Under the pieces are notes generated by a model. The model was given only the letters and a program-made list of their open reading frames with translations. It had not been told where the DNA came from and did not search any database. 64,000 nucleotides of DNA, from positions 62,001-126,000 of the forward strand of contig JAKFWF010000049.1 in assembly GCA_021730785.1 (NCBI GenBank), in the 5' to 3' direction. The DNA is from Hyphomicrobiaceae bacterium. GTDB lineage: Bacteria; Pseudomonadota; Alphaproteobacteria; Rhizobiales; Hyphomicrobiaceae. This document shows, piece by piece, positions 55,504 through 64,000 of the stretch (position 1 is the first letter of the stretch; each line of letters opens with the position of its first letter). The position numbers and the translations under genes were made by a program.

Positions 55504-56556
55504 ATGGCGCGCAGGCGGAAAGACGATGCGGCGACAGTCCGGCTGAGCCGGGTTCTGAGCACCCCTCGGGTGTTCCTGGCGCGGATGGTCGTGACCTTGA
55601 TGCTGGTCGGCTTTCTGGCGGCGATCCTCGGCCCCCAGCTGACGACGGCCTTCAAGACCAATCCGTTCCTCAACGGCGTGATCGTCGCCGTTTTCGTGAT
55701 TGGCTGCTTCTACGCTTTTTGGCAGGTGATGCGGCTCTACCCCGAGATCCGCTGGGTGAATGCCTTCCGCATCGCCGATCCGGGACTGGTCGACGCGCGG
55801 CCGCCCGTGCTGCTCGCCCCTATGTCGACCATGCTGCGCGAGCGCACGGGCACGCTGTCGCTGTCGACCACGTCCATGCGCTCGATCATGGATTCGATCG
55901 GCTCGCGGCTCGATGAGGCCCGCGACACCGGAAAATATGTGGTCGGCCTGCTCGTGTTCCTCGGCCTGCTCGGCACCTTCTGGGGCCTGCTCGAGACCAT
56001 GCAGGCGGTCGGCCAGACGATTGCCTCGCTCGACACCAAGGCGGCCGACAGTGCCACCGCCTTCGGCGAATTGAAGGAGGGATTGGCAGCCCCGCTGCGC
56101 GGCATGGGCACGGCGTTCTCCTCGTCGCTGCTGGGACTAGCCGGCTCGCTGGTGCTGGGCTTCCTCGAGCTGCAGGCCTCGCAATCCCACAATCGCTTTT
56201 ACAACGAACTCGAGGAATGGCTGTCCGGCATCACCGAATTGACACCTGGCGCCTCGGGCGGCAGTGACCAACAGCTCGGCCGCCAGATCTATGCCGCCGT
56301 ATTCGAAATGCAGCGCGCGGTGACGGAGTTGAGCGAAAAGCTCGGCGCGCTTGGCCCGAAGGCTTTGAATGGCGCCAGCGACCCCACCGTGAAGGAGCTT
56401 GCCACCGGCGTCAATCAGCTCGTTTCGCAGATGCGCAGCGAGCAGACGATCGTGCGCCAGTGGGTCGATGAGCAGGCCGCACAGCAGGCCGAGGTTTCGG
56501 CCATGCTGAAGGATCTGGCTGCCAGCGTGCCGGCCAAGCCCAAGGCGCGGGGATAG
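55504..56556 (+). CDS. MotA/TolQ/ExbB-like proton-channel protein
   Basis: 350 residues. Two N-terminal membrane helices (about residues 24-45 and 58-75), then the channel helices LLVFLGLLGTFWGLLETMQA and FSSSLLGLAGSLVLGFLEL, the latter matching the MotA/ExbB domain. A C-terminal coiled tail (MQRAVTELSEKLGALG) follows. Ion-driven force generation on an OmpA/MotB-like partner is the known theme. The partner is encoded two genes downstream; the stop of this gene overlaps the glycosyltransferase GTG start by one base. Confidence 0.88.
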   Translation: MARRRKDDAATVRLSRVLSTPRVFLARMVVTLMLVGFLAAILGPQLTTAFKTNPFLNGVIVAVFVIGCFYAFWQVMRLYPEIRWVNAFRIADPGLVDARPPVLLAPMSTMLRERTGTLSLSTTSMRSIMDSIGSRLDEARDTGKYVVGLLVFLGLLGTFWGLLETMQAVGQTIASLDTKAADSATAFGELKEGLAAPLRGMGTAFSSSLLGLAGSLVLGFLELQASQSHNRFYNELEEWLSGITELTPGASGGSDQQLGRQIYAAVFEMQRAVTELSEKLGALGPKALNGASDPTVKELATGVNQLVSQMRSEQTIVRQWVDEQAAQQAEVSAMLKDLAASVPAKPKARG

Positions 56557-57590
56557 TGTCGTCGCCGCCCGAGATTTCAATTCTGCTGCCGGTGTTCAAC
56601 GGCGCCAAGTTCCTTGGCCCGCAGATCGACTCCGTCCTGCAACACACGCGGCACACGTTCGAACTCCTCGCCCACGACGACGCATCGAGCGACGGTTCGT
56701 TGCAGCTGTTGCAGCAGATCGCAAGCCGCGACGCCCGCATCAAGGTCACTGGCAGTCACCACAACCTGGGCCAGAAGCTCACTCTGCTCGAACTGTCCCG
56801 CCGCGCCAGCGGGGACTTCATCATGTTCTGCGACCAGGACGATATCTGGCACGCTGACAAGATCGCCCTGCTCATGGACAACATCGGGGCGGCATCGGGC
56901 ATCTTCGGCTTGTCCTGCCTGATCGACGCGCAAGGCCAGCCGCTGGGTCGAACGTTGCACGATCATGCCGGCCCGCCCGTCGCCGGCCGCGATTGCTGGT
57001 CCTACCTACTCGGCTGCAACGTGCCAGGTCACGGCATGCTGGTGCGGCGCGCGGTCGTTCACGAAGGCAGTTTCCTCGGCGCGCCGGGCGCTGCCGGCTA
57101 CGACTGGGCAATTGCTGCGGTTGCAACTTTCTCCGACGGACTGGCCTATGAACCGCGCGCGATCACCTATCACCGCCAGCACGCGGAAAACCAGATGAAC
57201 CGCTTGTCCGGCCAGCGCAAAAAGGCGAGTTCCTGGCCCCGCGTCCGCTCGCAGCGGTCGCGCGGCATCCTGTTGCACGATTTGCTGTCGGCCCTGCGCG
57301 GCGCCATCACAATTCCCGAAGCGAAGCGGGCGGTGTTCGCCAAGCTGTTTGCGATTGTGCGGCATTATCTCATTGTGGCGCCGCCCGCGGTCGTCAGCAC
57401 GGCACATTTCAAGGCACAATGCCATGACATCCTGGCGCCACTCGCGATGCCGCCCGATGCGCGGGCAGCCCTCGTCGAGAGCCTCGCCGACTGCAGCCTC
57501 AGCGCGCTGCATCCGCGCCAGGTTGGGAAGGACGCATGGCAGACCACGCGGCGCTTGAGGAAACTGGTGCAGCGGTCGGGAGGAAGATGA
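56556..57590 (+). CDS. Family 2 glycosyltransferase between MotA-like and OmpA-like genes
   Basis: Glycosyltransferase of 344 residues beginning at a GTG. The nucleotide-sugar motif is ISILLPVFNGAKFLGPQIDS and the DXD segment is CDQDDIWHADKIALL, as in rhamnosyl/glycosyl transferases acting on surface polysaccharides. A C-terminal part of about 110 residues is variable. It overlaps the MotA-like gene at one end and the OmpA-like gene by 4 bases at the other, so it is deeply embedded in the operon. A shared cell-surface function is likely. The sugar is not known. Confidence 0.88.
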   Translation: MSSPPEISILLPVFNGAKFLGPQIDSVLQHTRHTFELLAHDDASSDGSLQLLQQIASRDARIKVTGSHHNLGQKLTLLELSRRASGDFIMFCDQDDIWHADKIALLMDNIGAASGIFGLSCLIDAQGQPLGRTLHDHAGPPVAGRDCWSYLLGCNVPGHGMLVRRAVVHEGSFLGAPGAAGYDWAIAAVATFSDGLAYEPRAITYHRQHAENQMNRLSGQRKKASSWPRVRSQRSRGILLHDLLSALRGAITIPEAKRAVFAKLFAIVRHYLIVAPPAVVSTAHFKAQCHDILAPLAMPPDARAALVESLADCSLSALHPRQVGKDAWQTTRRLRKLVQRSGGR

Positions 57591-58612
57591 TGGCACGCAG
57601 GGGGCGCTCCGCCGAGTACGGTGAATTCTGGCCGGGCTATGTCGACGTGCTGTCGACCCTGCTGCTGGTCGTCACGTTCCTGCTGTCGGTGTTCATGATC
57701 TCGCAGTATTACGTGGCGCAGGAGAGCAGCGGCAAGGACACGGCGCTGCGCCGCCTGAATCGGCAGATCGCCGAACTCACCAACATCCTGTCGCTTGAGA
57801 AAGGCAAGGCGAAATCTGCCGAGGATGAACTGTCCGCGTTGCAGGCGACACTCGCCGCATTGCGTGAGGACAACTCACGGCTGACCAGCCTTACCGCCGG
57901 CACGGACGACAAGATCAAGGGCGCCACCGGCCAGATCGCGGCACTCGCGAGCGAGTTGGACGAAAACAAGAAGCTGTCGGCGGAGGCCCAGTCGAAGGTC
58001 GATCTGCTGAACCAGCAACTGCTCGCGCTCCGCCGCCAGATCGCCGCCCTCAACGAAGCGCTTGGTGCGTCCGAAGCCAAGGACCGCGACAGCCAGGACC
58101 GCATCAAGGACATGGGGCTCAGGCTCAATGCGGCGCTCGCCCGCCAGGTGCAGGAGTTGCAGCGTTATCGCTCGGACTTCTTCGGCCGCCTGCGCGACAG
58201 CCTCAAGGACCGCAAGGACATCCGCGTCGTCGGCGACCGTTTCGTGTTCCAGTCGGAGGTGCTGTTCCCGTCCGGCCAGGCGGCGATGCTGCCCGAAGGC
58301 CTGGCGGCCATCGACCAGCTGGCGCAGGCGATCCTGGAATTGGAGCGCACGATACCCGGCGAAATCGAATGGGCACTGCAGGTCGACGGCCACACCGACA
58401 CGCGGCCGATCGCATCGCCCCAGTTTCCATCGAACTGGGAATTGTCGACGGCGCGCGCGATCTCGGTGGTCAGGTTCCTGATCTCGCGCGGCGTGCCGGC
58501 AAGGCGACTGGTCGCTGCCGGTTATGGTGAGTTCCAGCCGCTGGAAGAGGGTGGCACGGAAGACGTCTTGCGCCGCAACCGCCGCATCGAGTTGAAACTC
58601 ACCAACCGGTAA
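57587..58612 (+). CDS. OmpA/MotB-like peptidoglycan-binding protein
   Basis: 341 residues from the ATG at 57587, which has GGGAGGAAG directly upstream and overlaps the glycosyltransferase stop. A single N-terminal membrane helix (VDVLSTLLLVVTFLLSVFMI) is followed by a long coiled coil (residues about 40-190) and a C-terminal OmpA-like domain with LFPSGQAAMLPEG, VDGHTDTRPI, NWELSTARAISVVRFLI and RRIELKLT. This is the MotB-like partner of the MotA-like protein. The N-terminal start upstream at 57536 was rejected because it lacks a ribosome-binding site. Confidence 0.92.
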   Translation: MMARRGRSAEYGEFWPGYVDVLSTLLLVVTFLLSVFMISQYYVAQESSGKDTALRRLNRQIAELTNILSLEKGKAKSAEDELSALQATLAALREDNSRLTSLTAGTDDKIKGATGQIAALASELDENKKLSAEAQSKVDLLNQQLLALRRQIAALNEALGASEAKDRDSQDRIKDMGLRLNAALARQVQELQRYRSDFFGRLRDSLKDRKDIRVVGDRFVFQSEVLFPSGQAAMLPEGLAAIDQLAQAILELERTIPGEIEWALQVDGHTDTRPIASPQFPSNWELSTARAISVVRFLISRGVPARRLVAAGYGEFQPLEEGGTEDVLRRNRRIELKLTNR

Positions 58613-58632
58613 GCGCTCCCGGCCAAAGGACC

Positions 58633-60063
58633 CTACCCCTTGCCCCACTTCGTCCAGTAGGCGCCGAACAGGGCTTCCTCGGAAGGCTTGTCCTCTGGAA
58701 TCGTCGTCACGAGATGTGTGATGTTGACGAAGCAGCGCCAGTTCAGGTTGTCGGAAATGGCGTTCCCCTGCCAGGTGCCGCACCCCATTGTCAGCGTGAA
58801 GGCCAAGCCGTTGTCGAAACCGCCGCCGTTGCCGAAGGTGTGCGCCTGATTGACCAGCACGCGGACGACGTCGGTCATCTCCGCGAGCGCGCGGGCGTGC
58901 GCCATGTCTTTGGTGTGGATGCCGCAGGAGTGCCCCCGGCCCTGGTAGTCGAGGATCGCCCGCGTGATGCGCGCGGCATCGGTGAAGTCTTTCGCACGGT
59001 ACACGGTGAGCACCAGCGATAGCTTCTCCCCCGACAGGGGGTGAGCTTTGCCGATGCCGGTCTCCTCGACCATCACGAAGCGGGCGGATGCCGCCTTGCC
59101 GGGCAACTCGAATACGCGGGCGAGGGCATCGGGTCCTTGTGCGATCACGCCCCGGTTCAGCTTGCCATCCTGCCAAAGCCGATCGACGATGCGGGCACGC
59201 TCACTCGCGGTCGCCATGTAGCCGCCCTGGCGCTCCAAGGCCGCGATCGCCTTGTCGTACACGGCATCGACGATCACGAGCGCATTTTCCGACGAGCACG
59301 ACGTGGCGTGGTCGAATGTCTTGGACGCCATGATCAGGTGGGCGGCCTCGTCGAGATCGGCTGACGCGTCGATGATCACCGGCACGTTGCCCAGGCCCAC
59401 ACCGAGCGCCGGTTTGCCCGATTTGTAGGACTGCTTCACGTTGACCTGGCTGCCGGTGCAGACGACGAGGTCGGACAGCTCCATCAGCTGCGTCGTCATC
59501 TCGCGGGTGACGGGGGCCGGCAAGATCTGCACGAGGTCGGCGGGCAGGCCGATCTTGGCGAGTTCGGCGCGCATGCCATCGACCGTCGGTTTGGTGGCCG
59601 CCCAGGCATTGGGTGGCGGCGCGATGATGATCGCATTGCCGCCCTTCAACGCCATCATCGCTTTGTTGACCGGCGTCGCGCTTGGGTTCGTCGACGGCGT
59701 GATGGCAGCGACCACGCCGACCGGCTTCGCATACTTGACGAGACCTTTTTCCGGCGTTTCCTCGATGATGCCGGTCGACTTGACCCTGAGCAGGTCGCGC
59801 AGCGTGCCGAACGTCTTGCGCTGGTTCTTCATGATCTTGCTGTCGACGCGGCCGAGCCCCGTGACCTCGACTGCGATCTCGGCCAGGCGCTTGGCGCGCG
59901 CGGGCTCATAAATCGACCAGGCCAACGCGGTGACGGCTTCGTCGATGCGCGGTTGGCCGTGTGTTTCGATCTGCCGCGCATAGCCTGCCATGGCCGTGCG
60001 GGCACTGGCGATGAGTGCTGGGACTGCGCCCGTCTCGACGTGCGGTTCCTTGACGGTCGGCAT
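58633..60063 (-). CDS. Acylating aldehyde dehydrogenase (sulfoacetaldehyde dehydrogenase-like)
   Basis: CoA-acylating aldehyde dehydrogenase of 476 residues, start at 60063 with AAAGGA upstream. The catalytic Cys is in TFDHATSCSSENALVIVDAV; CoA/NAD features include PVGVVAAITPSTNPSATPVN and GGNAIIIAPPPNAW. It is closest in pattern to the SauS-type sulfoacetaldehyde dehydrogenase and the aldehyde half of AdhE/EutE. Two TauE/SafE-like carriers elsewhere in the window make sulfoacetaldehyde a reasonable guess. It stands alone. Confidence 0.83.
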   Translation of the reverse strand: MPTVKEPHVETGAVPALIASARTAMAGYARQIETHGQPRIDEAVTALAWSIYEPARAKRLAEIAVEVTGLGRVDSKIMKNQRKTFGTLRDLLRVKSTGIIEETPEKGLVKYAKPVGVVAAITPSTNPSATPVNKAMMALKGGNAIIIAPPPNAWAATKPTVDGMRAELAKIGLPADLVQILPAPVTREMTTQLMELSDLVVCTGSQVNVKQSYKSGKPALGVGLGNVPVIIDASADLDEAAHLIMASKTFDHATSCSSENALVIVDAVYDKAIAALERQGGYMATASERARIVDRLWQDGKLNRGVIAQGPDALARVFELPGKAASARFVMVEETGIGKAHPLSGEKLSLVLTVYRAKDFTDAARITRAILDYQGRGHSCGIHTKDMAHARALAEMTDVVRVLVNQAHTFGNGGGFDNGLAFTLTMGCGTWQGNAISDNLNWRCFVNITHLVTTIPEDKPSEEALFGAYWTKWGKG

Positions 60064-60171
60064 GACGCAGGTCCTTTCGATTGCTGGTGCGGGCGATAGC
60101 ATAGGCCGAAATCGGTGTTGCGCGACCTGCAAATCTTGCATCGCCGCTGATACGCAACGTCGCGCCTGAGC

Positions 60172-61041
60172 TCAGAGCGCCGCTGCGTTGACAGTGCTGT
60201 GACGGCTGCTGCCGGTCCGCTTGAAGACCAGCGATTTTGGCCGCAAGCGCTTGCCGGTCGCCAGTTGTTCTGCTTCAGGCAGAATATCGAGGCTCGGCCA
60301 CAGGCCGGTGACGAGTGAGCGCGCGTAGGTGTTGGCGTGGCCGGAACGGCGCAGGCGGGCCGCAGCGGTGTGAAAATCATACGACAGGCGCCGAGTCTCG
60401 AGTTTCACAGCATCGTCGCTGGCCGTGATCAGCCCGAACCAGGTATCAGCCGTGCCGTCGTTGGCCGGCATGCCGATCACGCCGGCATTGAACCACACCT
60501 GGCGGCCGGTGCGGGCGATGAAGGGGAGACCCATGTGGCCGGCGATGACGACATCGGCGTGGGCACTCGCTGCTTCGCTGGCGAGCGTCGCAGCCTCCGA
60601 GGCGAATATGAATTTGTTGATCCTGGTGACGCCGCCATGGACCACCCGGAACGAGGCACCGCCATAGTTGAACCGCAACGTCGTCGGCAGAGTTGCCATC
60701 CAGCTGCGCGAAGCGTCCGATACGTGCGCATTGGCATAGGGATACCAGCCCTTGGACAGCACATTGCAGGTGGTGTCGTCGTCGAAACCGCACCCGCAGT
60801 CGGCGGCGCGCGCAGCAACCTGCTCCTCGCAGTTGCCCGCGATTATATGCACGCCCCAATCACGGATGAGTGCGACCGTCTCTTCCGGGTCGGCACAGTA
60901 GGCGATCGTATCGCCGGTGCAGATGATACGGTCGGCGCCGATGCCGAGGCACCTCGCTTCGGCCCGCAGCGCCAGCACCGCTTCGCGGTTGGAATAGGGG
61001 CCGCCGAAGACGAGCAATGGCGCGGTACCGGTGAACTGCAT
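60172..61041 (-). CDS. Metallophosphoesterase family protein
   Basis: 289 residues of the calcineurin-like fold. The first motif, normally DxH, reads GGPYSNREAV (GPYSN); then CTGDTIAYCADPEE (GDxxA), IIAGNCEEQV (GNC, usually GNH/GNT), VVHGGVTR and AGHMGLP give a mostly complete metal site. A C-terminal extension of about 60 residues is basic. Such proteins act on phosphodiesters, phosphomonoesters or nucleotides; the substrate is unknown. The first His/Asp substitutions may alter activity. Confidence 0.8.
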   Translation of the reverse strand: MQFTGTAPLLVFGGPYSNREAVLALRAEARCLGIGADRIICTGDTIAYCADPEETVALIRDWGVHIIAGNCEEQVAARAADCGCGFDDDTTCNVLSKGWYPYANAHVSDASRSWMATLPTTLRFNYGGASFRVVHGGVTRINKFIFASEAATLASEAASAHADVVIAGHMGLPFIARTGRQVWFNAGVIGMPANDGTADTWFGLITASDDAVKLETRRLSYDFHTAAARLRRSGHANTYARSLVTGLWPSLDILPEAEQLATGKRLRPKSLVFKRTGSSRHSTVNAAAL

Positions 61042-61103
61042 GGGACGTGCTCTGGCTCTGCTACTTCACGACGCTGGAGATCTACACCGGGATCGCGATG
61101 CTG

Positions 61104-62816
61104 TCACGGTGGCGCGACGGCAATGCCCCAGGGCGCAAACAGCAGTGCGATCAGTTTATCCGTACGCAATTCGATGGTCCGCGGCATCCAATTGGCGTTG
61201 GTCGCTGCTTCCATGGACAGCACGAAGCCGGAAGATCGCAGAATTCCAGCCTTGATCGACCAGTCGTTGGTATCGGCACGGCGGTTCTGGGGACCGGTGA
61301 GCAGCGCGAGGTTGCCGAGGCGGTCGCAGTTGTCGATGATCCCCGGTTGCGAGGCGAAGTCCCGCAGCCACTGCCGCTCTTTCGCAGGTCGCCGCGGCAG
61401 GATGTGCTCGATTGAAACGTTGACGCCGTCGATGACGCCGGGATCCGCGCCCAGCTGGTGGCTGAGCCGCCGCAGCACGCGGTTGCAGGTGTGCTTGTAG
61501 TAGAACGTGCGGCTGCGCAGGATCGCCAGCGCTTCGTCGCGGGTCTTGTCGCTGACCTCGAACTCGGGCCATTCCGTGATCAACTGGTCGCGCCGCACCG
61601 CTGCTGCCAGCCGGATGAAGCGATTTTCCTGTTCATTGGGGTCGGTGCCGGCAAGCCGCAACATCCAGGCAAGGCGGTCGAGGCGGGCAAAAAACGGCTC
61701 TGTTGCTCGATGCTGATCGGTCCTGATCGTGAGCCAGGCGAGCGCCGGGGCGACCCACAGGCGGTGGTCGAGCCAGTTCAACGTCTCGATGTGGTTACCG
61801 ATGACCTTGGCCAGCGTGCCGCTTCCGACTTGGCGCCCGTCGAGCCGCCGCAGCGCTTCCGCATGCGGGTACACGACAGTATTCATGAAACCCAGGCCGT
61901 CGTTGTTCAGCCCGTAGAGCGTTTGCAAGTCGCCTTCCAGCGGCTTGGTCGAGCGCTTTTCGATCCGCAGTGTGCGCAGGTGCCCGAGCAACTCGCTGAT
62001 TCGCTCATTGCCGAGTTTGGCCTGGGTGGCCTCCCAGATGCGGCTCGCCGCCTCCTGCTCCACCGCCGGCATGGCATAGATCAGTGAGATCTTCGCCTGT
62101 TCGCTGGCATCGTGCGGCATGCGCGTCGTCTGCTCCACGCCCAGGATAGACCAGGCGTCGTCTTCGTCGTCGACTTCAACGACGACGAAGTGGCAGCGGC
62201 CGAGGAGATAACTGGTGAAGTCCATGCGCCGTGCAGCGGTAAGCTCGGAATTGCCGAGGGCCGCACGCAGTCGATTGCGGTTTTCGATCAGATTGCGCTC
62301 GGCGGGCGTCAGGTCGTCCACGCTGCCGTCCGGTTCGACGAGTGTGCCGCCGGGCTGCTGCACGAACGCTTCGAAAAATGCCGCCATCTGCGGTTGCGGT
62401 GACAGGCGCCAGGTCAGCGAAACTCCTGCAGCAGCGATTTCGCGGTCGACCCTGGCTGGAACCACGAGAAGGTCTTGCAGGCGCGCCTGCTCCGCCTGCC
62501 GCCGCGTCGACGTCAAACTCAAGTCGCTCGCTGCCAGATCGCGCAGGATGGCAAACAGCATCGCCAGCGTGATCGCGCGCTGGTGGCCATCCACCAGCGA
62601 GGCCGTTGCCTGCTCAGCCGTCGCGGCAATATGGATATGGCCGAGGCAGTAGCCGGGCTTACCCGTTTCCATCGCCAGCAGGATGTCGCTGACCAGCCGC
62701 AGCACGCTTTCCTCGCGCCAGGCGTAGGCCCGCTGGAACCAGGGCAGTCGGATCACGCGGTTCTGGGTAAAGAACGCCTCGACAGTCGATACGGATGCTC
62801 GGATGTACTCGGTCAT
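61104..62816 (-). CDS. DUF262/DUF1524 protein (GmrSD-like nuclease)
   Basis: 570 residues. The N-terminal DUF262 domain has VIRLPWFQRAYAWREESVL and LVDGHQRAITLAMLFAIL, the DGQQR motif of the ParB/Srx-fold nucleotide-hydrolysing group (here DGHQR). The C-terminal DUF1524 domain carries an HNH-type core, VSIEHILPRRPAKERQW, followed by DRLGNLALLTGPQNRRAD. GmrSD and BrxU proteins with this layout cleave modified phage DNA. The middle (about residues 200-440) is helical. It stands alone, so an independent defence or a DNA-repair role is possible. Confidence 0.85.
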   Translation of the reverse strand: MTEYIRASVSTVEAFFTQNRVIRLPWFQRAYAWREESVLRLVSDILLAMETGKPGYCLGHIHIAATAEQATASLVDGHQRAITLAMLFAILRDLAASDLSLTSTRRQAEQARLQDLLVVPARVDREIAAAGVSLTWRLSPQPQMAAFFEAFVQQPGGTLVEPDGSVDDLTPAERNLIENRNRLRAALGNSELTAARRMDFTSYLLGRCHFVVVEVDDEDDAWSILGVEQTTRMPHDASEQAKISLIYAMPAVEQEAASRIWEATQAKLGNERISELLGHLRTLRIEKRSTKPLEGDLQTLYGLNNDGLGFMNTVVYPHAEALRRLDGRQVGSGTLAKVIGNHIETLNWLDHRLWVAPALAWLTIRTDQHRATEPFFARLDRLAWMLRLAGTDPNEQENRFIRLAAAVRRDQLITEWPEFEVSDKTRDEALAILRSRTFYYKHTCNRVLRRLSHQLGADPGVIDGVNVSIEHILPRRPAKERQWLRDFASQPGIIDNCDRLGNLALLTGPQNRRADTNDWSIKAGILRSSGFVLSMEAATNANWMPRTIELRTDKLIALLFAPWGIAVAPP

Positions 62817-63128
62817 CTCAGCTACAATTTGGATTTTCAGGGCTGGGCTTCAAACGGGTTGCATCGGGTGCCGGACGTCACCCGCACCATGTCCGCACGT
62901 CGGACACAAGCCGAATTGCCGACTTAGAATTGTTCAGAAGACGTTGCCTTAACCAATATCCCGAACTTGCTGTAAGTATGACACAGCTGTCATGATCCGA
63001 AGCTGATCGCGAAATGTCCCACCTTTCGCGCAGTGGCAGGCATCGTTCGCATCTTCGCGTAAACCGGATTTGGCGCGCAAGTGATTTCGTGCTCCAAGCG
63101 GTCCCGTGCTTGCTGGAGCCAACTACCC
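62817..63128. other. Intergenic interval before the DUF952-pyrD pair
   Basis: No gene is visible in these 312 bases. It is a divergent interval between the leftward DUF262 gene and the rightward DUF952 gene. A GTTC-N7-GTTG near 62934 falls one base short of a LexA box and was not counted. Confidence 0.45.
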
Positions 63129-63476
63129 ATGCCCACACTGATCTACAAGCTTTGCAGCGCGGCCGATTGGACCGCGGCCAGCGCGATTGGCTCCTACACC
63201 GGGTCCAGCGATGATCAGCGTGACGGCTTCATCCATTTTTCTACCGGACCCCAGTTGCGCGAGACAGCACGGCGCTACTTCAAGGGAGTGCCCGATCTGG
63301 CGCTGATCGCGTTCGATGCCGACGGCCTCGGACCTCACCTGCGTTGGGAACGGTCGCGCGGGGGCGAGCTATTCCCGCACCTCTATGGTCCGCTGCCGAC
63401 CGCGACGGCGCTGTGGGTGCGGTTGCTCGCGCTCGATGGCGATGGCATACCTGTTCTGCCCGAGGGAGTGGCGTGA
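63129..63476 (+). CDS. DUF952 domain protein
   Basis: 115 residues from the ATG at 63129. It contains IYKLCSAADWTAA and DGFIHFSTGPQL, the DUF952 signature, then LALIAFDADGL and GGELFPHLYGPL. The fold is small alpha/beta and the biochemical role unknown. Its stop overlaps the pyrD start (TGATG), a pairing seen in other alphaproteobacteria, so it is translationally linked to pyrimidine synthesis. Confidence 0.9.
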   Translation: MPTLIYKLCSAADWTAASAIGSYTGSSDDQRDGFIHFSTGPQLRETARRYFKGVPDLALIAFDADGLGPHLRWERSRGGELFPHLYGPLPTATALWVRLLALDGDGIPVLPEGVA

Positions 63477-64000
63477 TGCTGACGTCGATGTTCCATCTTG
63501 CCCGGCCGATGCTGTTCGCATTGCCACCCGAGCAGGCGCACGAGGCAACGCTGAAGGGTCTAGAAGCTGGAGTCTATCCGCGCGATACGGCAGTGATGGA
63601 CCCCCGCGTCGCGGTGTCGCTGGCCGGTTTGAACTTTGCCAATCCGCTCGGCATCGCGGCCGGATTCGACAAGGATGCGCGCGTTCCCGACGCCGTCCTC
63701 GGCATGGGCTGCGGATTCGCAGAAATCGGCACCGTCACGCCGCAACCGCAAATGGGCAATCCGACGCCACGCGTGTTCCGGCTGGTTGCGCAGAACGGCA
63801 TGATCAACCGGCTCGGGTTCAACAATGGCGGTCATGCGGCAGCACTCGCCCGACTGCGGGCGCGGGCGGGCCGCGGCGGCATCGTCGGCGTCAACATCGG
63901 TGCCAACAAGGACAGCGCCGATCGTGCGGCCGACTATGTGGCCGGCGTTGAGACGTTCTGGGACGTGGCCAGCTACTTCATGGTCAACATCTCGTCGCCC
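63476..64000 (+). CDS. pyrD: Dihydroorotate dehydrogenase (quinone), class 2, 5' part only
   Basis: The first 175 residues are in the window. LARPMLFALPPEQAHEATL is the membrane-associated N-terminal helix pair of class 2 enzymes; NPLGIAAGFDKDARVPDAVLG and GFAEIGTVTPQPQMGNPTPR form the FMN/substrate site; NRLGFNNGG and VGVNIGANKDS follow. Oxidises dihydroorotate and passes electrons to quinone. The active-site Ser base lies beyond the window. Confidence 0.97.
   Translation, partial: MLTSMFHLARPMLFALPPEQAHEATLKGLEAGVYPRDTAVMDPRVAVSLAGLNFANPLGIAAGFDKDARVPDAVLGMGCGFAEIGTVTPQPQMGNPTPRVFRLVAQNGMINRLGFNNGGHAAALARLRARAGRGGIVGVNIGANKDSADRAADYVAGVETFWDVASYFMVNISSP

Noticed and set aside
55504-58612. 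Zorya-type defence system (ZorA/ZorB pair)
   Set aside because: The MotA-like and OmpA-like pair resembles ZorAB, but no ZorC, ZorD or ZorE gene is present, the MotA-like protein lacks the very long tail, and a glycosyltransferase sits between them.
62934-62948. LexA box in front of the DUF262 gene
   Set aside because: It reads GTTC-N7-GTTG, one mismatch, and lies about 115 bases from the start codon.

Overview
The window is GC-rich, gene-dense chromosomal DNA of an alphaproteobacterium, probably of the order Hyphomicrobiales (Rhizobiales). Four things point that way: LexA boxes of the alphaproteobacterial form GAAC-N7-GAAC; an F1-only ATP synthase operon (atpHAGDC) with no F0 genes beside it; DUF2244, NDUFA9-like, BA14K-like and EnvC/CtpA/RppH genes; and several TRAP/ABC uptake systems. 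I cannot name the genus from sequence alone.

Layout. 1-2.5 kb: a SOS mutagenesis unit (umuDC read leftward, an SRAP gene read rightward, one LexA box between them) and an excisionase-like HTH gene. 2.7-3.0 kb: a tRNA-Ala 3' fragment and an intact tRNA-Pro(CGG). 3.3-14.9 kb: housekeeping genes (ribF, rnhB, nth, dusA, SDRs, an NDUFA9-like protein, a thioredoxin, a TauE-type carrier), including a SplB-like radical SAM gene with its own LexA box. 15-20 kb: a scrap of integrase beside dusA, then an ABC-importer/amidohydrolase operon. 20-26 kb: an IS1380-like transposase remnant and a TAXI-TRAP transporter with an aminotransferase and an RpiR regulator. 26-36 kb: trhO, hbd-etfA-etfB, rhomboid, cobalamin adenosyltransferase, HIG1-like protein, envC-ctpA and two rppH paralogues. 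36.7-44.3 kb: the F1 operon. 44.7-54 kb: small secreted proteins, priA, a transaldolase/gnd/gntK sugar-acid group, a Tat-exported hydrolase and a redox membrane pair. 54-64 kb: a TauE/SafE carrier, a MotA-like/glycosyltransferase/OmpA-like operon, an acylating aldehyde dehydrogenase, a metallophosphoesterase, a DUF262/DUF1524 nuclease-like protein, DUF952 and the start of pyrD.

Most striking region: the F1 operon carries cargo between its subunit genes. The order is atpH - atpA - [two-domain partner + vapD] - atpG - [FkbM methyltransferase + decayed vapD + one-domain partner + frameshifted vapD] - atpD - [small zinc-ribbon protein] - atpC. The VapD-like proteins resemble the Cas2-fold endoribonuclease family. 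Each is preceded by a small acidic protein of a type I do not recognise, and the two partners are related (one is a tandem duplication of the other's single domain). I read this as two toxin-antitoxin-like modules nested in an essential operon, one intact and one decaying. Other points of interest are a UmuD that looks naturally pre-processed and catalytically dead, a LexA box in front of the SplB-like gene, and the tightly overlapped MotA-GT2-OmpA operon.

Limits: starts were chosen by eye from ribosome-binding sites and family lengths. All family assignments come from motif recognition, without database searches.
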